Below are positions 55,266-64,000 of a DNA stretch of 64,000 bases, in pieces. This stretch comes from Ophiura sarsii (Eukaryota; Echinodermata; Ophiuroidea; Amphilepidida; Ophiuridae). Every line of letters begins with the position of its first letter. Position 1 is the stretch's first letter. The notes beneath the pieces were generated by a model. That model ran no database searches. It had not been told where the DNA came from and saw nothing but the letters and a program-made list of their open reading frames with translations. The stretch covers positions 2,976,001-3,040,000 of the forward strand of contig CM069448.1 in the NCBI GenBank assembly GCA_035610835.1, read 5' to 3'. The position numbers and the translations under genes were made by a program.

Positions 55266-56360
55266 TACACTGAAAAATAATTTGGTGTCATTTTGACACT
55301 AAAACAAGCGTCAAAACATGGGTCCTCAGTTGGCCACCTAAAGGGGTCAAATTGACACCATTATGGGTGTAAAATATGACACCTTTGGGTGTCATATTCA
55401 TTTAGACACCTAGGGTGGTTACCTGAGGACCCATTTTCGAAAAATGTCATTACACCCCAAATGGGGTGTAATATTGACTCTCTTAAGAGTCATATTGAGA
55501 TAGCACATGTTTAGGAGCCGGTAAGACTGGTAAGTACCGATCTGCTCCATTTCCAGACATTTTTGATAAAATTATGATACAATTAGCGTAATGTAAGACG
55601 TCCGTATGAAAAAGACGACCACTGAGCCAGATAAATCGGGCTACATGTATATGTAATGTTGCACATATCATCGTATGCATGCATGACGAACACACACATA
55701 GTACTAGTAGGTCCATGCACTGACACACAGTCCAACAAAATGCTAGTCTCTGACTATGAAATTGTAATTTATTTCATCAGTTAGTTGGCGCAATATTAAA
55801 CAACATGAACAAGGCTTACATTACGCTAATTGTATCATAATTATTATCAAAAATGTCTGGAAATGGAGCAGATCGGTACCGGCTCGTAACATGCAAACAA
55901 AATGGCGACGAGAAAACGCATGCGTTGATATGTTGATAGACGCCCAATTTGGTGTCAGAATTACACCAATTGGTGTCAGAATTACACCAATTTGGTGTCA
56001 GAATTACACCAATTGGTGTCAGAATTACGCCAGTTGGTGTCATAATTACACCAATTGGTGTCATAATTACACCAATTGGTGTCATGCTGCTTCGACACCT
56101 CTAAAAACCGTGAGCTTTCCCGCCAACTATTGACGCCCTTGGAGTTATTTCAATTAATCTGACACCAATTTTGGTGTAAATCATTAAATGATCACTGAAA
56201 GGTGTCCGTCGGACACTTAACGGTGTCACCGTAAATTCTGTGCAAACCCATATCATTGACGATTACACCAATTTTGGAGTCAAAATAACACCTTTGTAAG
56301 TGTCATTTACAGTTGACTCCAAGAAGGCGTCGCTGTGACACCAATTTATTTTTCAGTGTA
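55266..56360. mobile_element. 1.1-kb TIR element built from TTGGTGTCA repeats
   Basis: The 25-bp ends (TACACTGAAAAATAA and TTGGTGTCA on the left) are inverted copies with about one mismatch. The arms consist of many TTGGTGTCA, GGTGTAA and TGACACC words in both orientations. Seven lie in a near-regular run at 55948-56088 with about 22-bp spacing, separated by GAATTACACCAA or ATAATTACACCAA. An inner inverted pair (55530-55600 against 55811-55885, sharing AATGGAGCAGATCGGTACC-like and CAAAAATGTCTGGAAATGGA words) sits in the middle. The minus-strand frame TPIGVI repeated is only a by-product. No transposase. Confidence 0.8.
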
Positions 56361-57069
56361 TATGATTCCAGACTAGAAATTTATATACATATCCCAAACT
56401 ATAAAATAAAGAGTATTCTCTTCAAATAAATCCAACTATTTCATTGTTTCAGTATAACAATGCCGATTTTAAAACTTCGCAAAAGCTTACAACCTCAAAA
56501 GAACTGATTTTGGGTAAAACTGTTGACTGTCACTTTATTTTTCATCGACACCCTCTTAGAGACTATACATTTCAGCTAAATAAGCATGAGAACACTATTT
56601 ATTTATAAATTATAGCTGATAATTGTATCCAATGCTGTATTATTTTACACATTGTGAGCATCAAATACTCATGTGACGGAGATGACTGCGTGTGAAAGTC
56701 ATATCCGTAACGGTGCCCGGTCAGCTCCGTCACACAGAAAATCAACGAAAAGGGTGACGGAGATGACGGAGATGACGGTAATGTGCCGGAGATGTAACGG
56801 AAATGACGTGACCAAGATGACCATCTTTTAAGATGGTGTTGGGACGGTATACCGTAGCTTCGCCGGAAAGTATGTCTAGCGGTCTACTTCAGGGGTATCG
56901 TTAGTTGTCACTACTCTTTTTTCGTGGTCCCGCGTATAAGAAGCAAAAGTCAACAAATTAGAAGCCATAAATTATTGTTAATGCACCTTTTAGGTGCTTT
57001 GACGAAAACCCTGCCTTTGTAACCCTTGGCCTCCACATTTATCGCCCAAAGATAGAGTGTTTACTGACA
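56361..57069. other. Spacer with GTGACGGAGAT repeats
   Basis: 56671-56815 has several GTGACGGAGATGAC or GACGGAGATGACGG words in a loose run. The rest, including 56820-57060, has no recognised feature. Confidence 0.45.
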
Positions 57070-57440
57070 GAGTAATTGGGCCAAATGATATTCTATTCGC
57101 AGCAAGATGAAATCCATGAAATACCCCGTGTGATTTCAATACGGTCTTTTCACAGACCTCCCCATGCCTTTAGTAACACCTTACATGCTGCTATTACTAG
57201 TTTTACCATGTACGAAACAGATTTTTCAGAAACTTTTCCTAACTGTCAAAGTTTATCTCAAGGGTTACTGAACTACGCTAGGCATATTTGTACTTATTCA
57301 AATGCATTTCCTATGGTGATTCCACATTATGGTGTTCAAATTCAATAAGTGTGACACTCTTTGTAACATTTTGTGAAATTGTATTACCGTCATGACAGAT
57401 TATGGCATGCCATAATCTGTAGACCAACCTGCCGCATGGA
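57070..57440. repeat. Inverted partial copy of the 53.2-kb segment
   Basis: This region is complementary to about 53165-53400 over roughly 230 bp with moderate identity. The 90-codon frame here (57076-57348) belongs to the repeat and is not conserved as a protein in the partner. Confidence 0.5.
57395..57420. repeat. Perfect 26-bp palindrome
   Basis: ACAGATTATGGCA followed directly by its complement, TGCCATAATCTGT, with no spacer. Confidence 0.9.
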
Positions 57441-57589
57441 AAGTGTTAACACCTGTCATCGACTGTGTGACTGCGATACAAATATCACGAAATTCAACAA
57501 CTTAACACTGTCATTAGATCTGACCTGTTGACACTAACAGTACTGGAGATTTCAGGGGTGGGTGTTATAAGAGATATGTACCTGGCAGA

Positions 57590-58160
57590 CTACCAAAATA
57601 TTTAATAACATTTTTCGTGTGATTTAATTTCCGGGCAATTCAATTTTAAGAGATAGGTACAGCCCAACATATTTAATAACATTTTTCGTGTGCTTAAATT
57701 TCGGGCAATTCAATTTTCGCGCAATTAAATCTTCGCGTGATGAAACAATTAACAGGTTTTATGGGTGTGTGTGGAGGGGGGGGGGGGGGGGGGGGGGTAT
57801 AGGGGTACAGGGCCAGGGCAGGGGTGCCAAAATAATTAATGAAATAATACATGTACTTCAATAAATAAATGTTGTACTTTTCGTGTGATTACATTTTTGT
57901 GTGATTAAATTTTCGCATGATTAAAATTTTCGGGCAATTACATTGTCATGCGATTACCTGTTCGCGTGATGAAACAATTGGCAGACTTTATGAGGGGAAT
58001 ATCGGGGGTGTAATAAGAGATAGGTACTGGACAGGGCTACCAAAATATTTAATAACATATTTTGTGTGATTTAATTTTCGGGCAATTCAATTTTCGCGCA
58101 ATTAAATCTTCGCTTGATGAAACAATTAGCAGGTTTTATGGGGGGGGGGGGGGGGGTAAT
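57590..58160. repeat. Tandem repeat with poly-G tracts
   Basis: Three or more units share TTTAATAACATTTTTCGTGTG, TTTTCGGGCAATTCAATTTTCGCG-type words and GATGAAACAATT followed by GCAGGTTTTATG. G runs of 22 and 17 bases close two of the units (57776-57797, 58140-58156). Confidence 0.8.
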
Positions 58161-58169
58161 CGGGGGTGT

Positions 58170-58212
58170 TACTTTATTTTCACTTTACTTTATTTTCACT
58201 TTATTTTCACTT
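58170..58212. repeat. ACTTTATTTTC microsatellite, left part
   Basis: TTTATTTTCACTT repeats. They resume at 59908-59980 after the nested insertions, so the microsatellite was probably the target. Confidence 0.75.
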
Positions 58213-59907
58213 AAAGGTAGATGTTCCGATTGCTGGCCCGATTTTCAACTTGATGTTTTCTATTTTACATGAAAGGTCATCCTTGAAATTGGCACATTCC
58301 AAAGTTTGAGTTGCATAACTCCAATGGTTCTATTTTTAGAAGCACAATGTCACAAAACATTTGCCCATTGAGTCCTACACAAACTGGTTGGTGGTTAATC
58401 ACCTTTGGCAGTAATTCACCATATTTTCGCCTATAATTTCTAAATGGAACATTTCTGACCCCTAAGATTTGACAGACATAAGGCCAAAAAAAAAAAGTTG
58501 TTTGTTTGTCCACGTCCGACCGACCGTGTACCTAGGTGCCGACCGTATTACTTTTTATTTTCGATAATTTTTTAAAACAAATTTTTGAGCAATTTGAATG
58601 GCCAAACGGACCGTTTTTATTCCTTATTTTGTATGATATCGTCATTCTGGTATTTGCAACATCATCCCCAATGCGCAATCCCGTGTAAACACGATGTTTA
58701 ATGCATGAACTTGGCACCCGCGGGACTATTAAAAGGACTAAATGAAAATCAGTGATCGCACGTGCAAGTGATGTCATTTTCATACTAAAACGCAGTGTGA
58801 GAAAATATGAAAAATCTAGTTACGGCATGAATATTAATTTCAACATAGTATAAAACAATCTTTGGGGTAATTAGTGCGGGGAAAATAGGTTTAACAATAC
58901 TTTCACGTATATTTTTCTAGCAAAACTTCAACACAACGTTATGGGGGCACAGCACTAAATATACCGCCCATTGGATTACATGTAAATTAGGGCTAAAAGA
59001 GTCGCTATTTTGGGCCCTTAGTAACCATTTTTGGAACGTCTCGAATGCTTTATTCTAATAAACAAACATTCAAATTTCATAAAATCGTCAAGAAGTGTTA
59101 CACCTTCCAATTCGATTTTACGATACGATCATTTAAACAGCGCCACCCCTATTTTCAGCCCGGACGCTGGCCTTCTAACCGCCTCCGATCACGTATGTTC
59201 ATACACGTGATAAATTTTCAATACAATCGAAAATCAATATTTTGCAATATCCTGATCAAAGTACAAGAGATTATCTTTCATTTTAATTATGAAACGCTAT
59301 CCTCACGCCAAACTGATTCCCAAAGGACCCCATTAATCACAAAATCGTTTTTTGTTTTTGCCGGAACTTACTACCATTACACAAAACGAGGAGTGATTTA
59401 GTGCTGTGCGCCCTTATTTCACTTTGTGCAACATTCAATCACAATGGCGGCGTCCTACGGTATCTGCGCATTGCAAACTCAGCACAAAAATAATATTTGA
59501 TCGAGTTTGTAGTGTTGCAACCAATGCGACAATATTGGAACTTTAAATTGACAATCTGCCCCATCCCCAGCAGGAGAAAGAGATCAAAATCAGCAGTGTG
59601 AAGAGTAAAGCAACAATGTCGCAAGGTTATGAAAAGTGAGGTGTTTTGGTATGTGTTTGGACTTTAATTCACAGTATTCATGCCGAATTTATATTCCCAA
59701 ATACAATATCCGTATTAAAAAATATTTAAAAAAAATAAAAAAATCCGACCTACCGACCCTACCTTTTGAGGACCCTCTATGGACAAACAAACACCTTTTT
59801 TTTTTGGCCTAATGAGAAAAATATGGGGATTCTTCTGATATCAAAATATCTTGATGTGAAAAAAAAATCATAGCCCCAAAAAAGTGATCGGAACATACAC
59901 CTTTTAA
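58211..59907. mobile_element. TIR element carrying a nested insertion
   Basis: TTAAAGGTAGATGTTCCGAT on the left and ATCGGAACATACACCTTTTAA on the right (two mismatches) form the ends. Its own sequence is only 58211-58480 and 59811-59907; the middle is another element. ACTTTATTTTC microsatellite flanks both sides. Confidence 0.7.
58481..59810. mobile_element. 1.33-kb TIR element nested in the previous one
   Basis: AGGCCAAAAAAAAAAAGTTG, then TTTGTTTGTCCA, on the left. TGGACAAACAAACACC, then TTTTTTTTTTGGCCT, on the right. CCGACC words follow in both arms. The 118-codon frame at 59045-59401 has no recognised domain, so no transposase can be claimed. Confidence 0.75.
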
Positions 59908-59980
59908 CTTTATTATCACTTAACTTTATTTTCACTTTACCTTATTTTCACTTTACTTAACTTTGACTTTATTTTCACTT

Positions 59981-62900
59981 TGATTAAGTATGGGTGACCT
60001 TTGTTTTTTATTTGGAGAGAGTACTTAAGACTGGGTTGCTGTAAAAATCAAAGATATTTTTAAAAAGTTGGCAGAATTCAAAAATAGATTTTGGCAATAC
60101 TTCATGCATGGGTCGGTATGGGTACATATAATACAAAAATAGAAAAAAATTGGATATCAGATGTCGGTTGCCATGGTAACGGCCAAAATAAGATTTCGCC
60201 CCAATTTTGCAAGTTTTTACACTATTTAAGTAATGAAACATAGGTAAATTAGAAGCACTGGTACATCTAAAGGGGATAGAGTAGAAGTTTTTCTTTTACA
60301 CATATTGCACAACCATGTTTACTTTTTCAGAAAATGATTTTAAAATGTAAGTGTGTGTTCCACTTTGGATCAAACCATTATTTCAAATAGGGGTGTTTTC
60401 ATCATATTTTCTCATAGCGAAAAATGGGGTATCTAATGGGGCTATAAAGCCGAAAGTGGCACTTTGTGGATAATGCCACTTTCATAATTGGTAGATAAGA
60501 TACCAACCTACATTAACATGGAATAAAATATTTTGGTATTTCAAGTGCACGGAAACAGTGTTGCCGGAAAGTTAGCACTTTGGCTGAAAAAAACCGCAAT
60601 GAATGGCCAAATATTATACATTAAAGGAAGTCTTAATTGACAAATTATATAACAAATTGGACATATTTATGATAGAATACATGAAATGAATGTTGAAATG
60701 AAGAGAAAAAAAATACTTAGATGGCATTAAAGGCAGTCAGTGTTGCCAGAGACATGATTTTTTAATGTAAACCTTGATAAAGGCCTATAATAGTTGATAT
60801 ACATGGAATTCGGTAAGTGACTTTTTATATCAAACATTTTATTTTGGACCTGGACTACAGTATTTAAACATATAACAGTATAAATGGATACAAAATAAAA
60901 CAATGTTGCAACACTGTTGCCTGTAACCCGTCTTTTAGCCTAGTTTGGTGGTAACATCTAGTGTGATCCACATTATAGCCCTACTAGTCAGGGGTATGTA
61001 CAGGGGGTTCATGTGCACCACCCCCAGTACTAAACCAAACCAACTATTATGGGGTGTATTTTAGGGTCACATTTTAGATGTTAACAGTGAAAAAAACCTG
61101 ATGCTCTCCAGATATCCAAGATGGCGTCCAAAATGCCCCCCCCCCCCCCCCCCCCCGTCCCTAAACTGGTCAAATCTCATAAAATGACATGATAGCAATC
61201 AAATTGTATAGTGAAAGTATAGTTTTAATAGTGGGATGTATGTATTAGACCACAAGACACTCATATCAAGAACATTTGCTTTATTAACACACCTGAATCC
61301 AAGATGGCCGCCAAAATGGCCGCACAAAATGGTAAAATTCCATATTTTGGCATATATTTAAACCAACATTGTATGATTAGAGTATAGTTCTAACAATGGG
61401 ATGTATATGTTAGACTATGAAAAATTCATATCTAGTATTTTTGTTTTGTTGATAATATACAAATCTCATAAAATGACATAATAGCAATCAAATTGTATGG
61501 TGAAAGTATAGTTTTAAATGTGGGATGTATGTATTTAACCACTAGGCACTCATATCCAGAACTAAAAACCCTTATGTAGTATTTTTGATTTGTTAACATA
61601 CTTTAAAACCAAAATGGCCGCCAAATTAATGGCTAAAAATGGTCAAAAGTAGTCAAAAGTCCATAAAATAGCGTAATATTAACCGAAATGTATGATTAAA
61701 ATATAATTTTAATGATTGGGATGTATGTGTTAGACCACTAGTAACTCGTATCCAGTATATTTGATTTGTTAACACAGTTCAAAATCCAAAATGGCCCCCA
61801 AATTGGTTCCCGAACCATAGTATGGTCATTTACGATACAAAACAATTATTTAAGGTCATTTAACATCAACTTAACCATTCTGGAAGCCATTTTGGAAAGT
61901 GATATAGAATCAAAATTGTCACAGAGGTGGGCCTTATATCTAAAAGCAATAGCTTAGCAGTTAGAACATACTATTTGGTGAATGTGATGTAATATACACT
62001 CTTACAATATCTATTGTGGATTATCATTCACTCATATAGACTATTTTTACATTTACAGCGGACATCTTGGTGGCCATCTAGGATTTAAAGTATGTTATTA
62101 CAATGCAAATATACTGGATATAAGTTACTAGTGTTCTAATTCATACAACCCAAAGTTAAAACTATACTTTCATCATACATTTTGGTTGATATTATACCAT
62201 TTTATGGAATTTCGACAATTTGTTCAGTCATTTTGGGACCCATTTTGGGGCCACTTTGGATTTGTAAGTATGTAAACAAAGCAAACATATTAGATATGAG
62301 TTTCTAGTGGTCTCATACATTCATCCCATCATTAAAACTATATTTTTATCATACATTTAGGTTAATATTATCCCATTTTATGGAATTTGACAATTTTTGC
62401 AGCCACTTCGGGAACCATTTTGGGGCCATTTTGGCAGCCTTTTTGGATTTTGAACTGTGTTAACAGAGCAAGAATACGGGAAAGGAGTTACTAGTGGGTG
62501 TAACACATACATACAATCGTTAAAATTATATTTGTATCATACATTTTGGTTGTTATTATGCTATTTCATGGATTTTTGACCACTTTTGACCATTTTTTGA
62601 CCATTAATTTGGCGGCCATTTTGGTTTTAAAGTATGTTAACAAATCAAAAATACTACATAAGGGTTTTTAGTTCTGGATATGAGTGCCTAGTGGTTAAAT
62701 ACATACATCCCACATTTAAAACTATACTTTCACCATACAATTTGATTGCTATTATGTCATTTTATGAGATTTGACCAGTTTTGGCGGCCATTTTGGACGC
62801 CATCTTGGATATCTGGAGAGCATCCGGTTTTTTTGTAACATCTTCAATGTGTTTAAGGACCCTAGAAGACACCCACAAAAGCTGGTTTGGTTGAGAACTG

Positions 62901-63846
62901 GGGGAGGTGCACATGAACCCCCCTGTACATACCCGACTAATATGACCTACTAAAGGTTATGAGCAACGGCTTCGCTGAGGGCGTTTATTCGGGCAACGCT
63001 GTCGTTTAAATACTATCAAATCATGTCCCACTTAATGCTGAATTGATACAAATATCATTTGAACATATATCAATCGTTATCAGGATTTTCTATGAAAGTT
63101 AATCCTCAAAATCCCTATTTTCCACAATGAATTAAATGTCAATAAACCGAAAAAGTGCATAGTTTCTGGCAACACTGCTCTCCGGTACAACAATTACCAA
63201 CACTTTCTTTTTCTTGAAACATATAGACCAACATCTTGTCTATTAACCCTGAAAAAGCTAATTAAAAAAAACTGCCACTTTGGGGGTTATGTCATTTTTT
63301 ACGACCATCACTTTTTGCATAATTTAAATTAATTAAAACACCCCTATTCTACAAAATAGTTTTACCCACATTGAAAAGATGCATGTTAATGTTTATATCA
63401 TTTTTGAAAAGGACAAGGTTGGTTGCTTCACTGTAGGAAAAAAGGGGACTGTAATGCATGTTCTTCATACAGAAATATGACCTAATATTTAAGCTTTTTT
63501 AAAGTTGTGAAATGGGTAAAAATAGTGAAAATTGGGTAAATTCCTATATTGGCCGTTGCCATGGCAACCAAAGGTATATTGGTATTTTTTTAACCAAATA
63601 TATACATGTTGACCAAAGGTCTAAACATGTGCAAAGTTTAAAGGAAATTGATATTTTAAAGTCTGCCACCACTTCTTTGATATTTACAGCAACCCAGTCT
63701 TAAATGTCTACCAGTTACAAAGGCTAACAGTGTTTTTTGCCTCAATATACTATTGGTTGAAGCTGTTTTTATTTACGAGTGACCCTTTATATTGTTTCCG
63801 TGAGTACTCTCTCCAAATAAAAACAAAGGTCACCCATACTTAATCA
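59981..63846. mobile_element. 3.87-kb foldback element with tandem-repeat arms
   Basis: TGATTAAGTATGGGTGACC at 59981 is matched by its exact complement ending at 63846. The arms stay complementary far inward: GACTGGGTTGCTGTAAA near 60030 against 63690, GGTTGCCATGGTAACGGCC at 60166 against 63553, and GTACAGGGGGTTCATGTGCACC at 60999 against 62907. The inner part of each arm is a tandem array of roughly 150-190-bp sub-units with GGGATGTATGT, AACTATACTTTCA and CCAAAATGGCCGCC words. The centre is near 61.9 kb. The right arm has an extra ~115 bp near 63700-63810. Small open frames inside are unrecognised. The design recalls sea urchin TU and Drosophila FB foldback elements. Confidence 0.85.
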
Positions 63847-64000
63847 ACTAACTGAAAACAGTCTTTCACAAACATCAGTCCTACGACTGTTTTGAGACAA
63901 AGAGTCTCCAATACACACATTCAATTCATAGCATTATATTGTCTTGCAAGTAATGTTCATAGTGTGTTTATTCCAATCATGTACATCGCTTCATTTGTAC
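63847..64000. other. Window edge
   Basis: A short AT-rich stretch with no recognised feature. Confidence 0.3.

Noticed and set aside
55816..56085. Minus-strand frame with TPIGVI repeats
   Set aside because: A by-product of the TTGGTGTCA array in a TIR element.

Overview
This is an AT-rich, repeat-dense eukaryotic window. Only two long genes can be supported. Both are intronless leucine-rich-repeat (LRR) G-protein-coupled receptors of the LGR/relaxin-receptor/GRL101-like kind. The rest is satellite DNA, foldback and TIR elements, tRNA-derived SINEs and remains of non-LTR retrotransposons. An expanded intronless LRR-GPCR family, foldback elements whose arms are tandem repeats (recalling the sea urchin TU elements) and RTE-type retrotransposons together suggest a marine invertebrate, most likely an echinoderm or related deuterostome. 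The species cannot be fixed from sequence alone.

Layout. 1-5160 is a 23-bp minisatellite with a TIR insertion at 1652-2326. 5160-5742 is a minus-strand RTE 3' fragment. 5762-6875 is a conserved upstream region with a candidate TATA box and splice acceptor. Receptor gene A is at 6876-10430 (1184 codons). 10430-13440 is its 3' flank, carrying a foldback MITE, a small TIR element and a SINE-like insertion. 13.5-16.5 kb holds retroelement remnants, an element with an internal 83-bp minisatellite, SINEs and a perfect hairpin. 16.8-18.7 kb is a ~144-bp satellite with a nested 99-bp array. 19266-21189 is a 5'-truncated RTE insertion with an open RT frame and a 13-bp target-site duplication. 21.3-29.7 kb is a local tandem duplication carrying hairpins and a 1.6-kb TIR element. 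30-35.2 kb holds short repeats, pseudo-tRNA SINEs and poly-C-rich tandem repeats.

From 35.24 kb the gene A locus is repeated: 23-bp minisatellite (35.24-37.35 kb), the same upstream region, receptor gene B (38200-41751, 1183 codons) and homologous 3' flank to about 46.57 kb. The start codons are 31,324 bp apart, so the locus is a direct tandem segmental duplication. Comparing the two copies reveals filled and empty sites for several mobile elements. 47.2-52.7 kb is a long-inverted-repeat element containing a dead RTE retrotransposon. 53.4-55.0 kb is a second copy of the minisatellite-bearing element. 55.3-56.4 kb is a TIR element built of TTGGTGTCA repeats. 58.2-63.85 kb is a nest of foldback elements ending in a 3.87-kb palindrome with tandem-repeat arms.

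The receptors are the only plausible host genes. Each has a signal peptide, a cysteine-bearing N-terminal domain, 24 LRRs, a cysteine hinge and seven membrane helices. The central LRRs form 48-residue (144-bp) pairs that look homogenised within each gene, so the ligand-binding surface may diversify by repeat exchange while the 7TM part stays nearly constant. This is the most interesting biology in the window.
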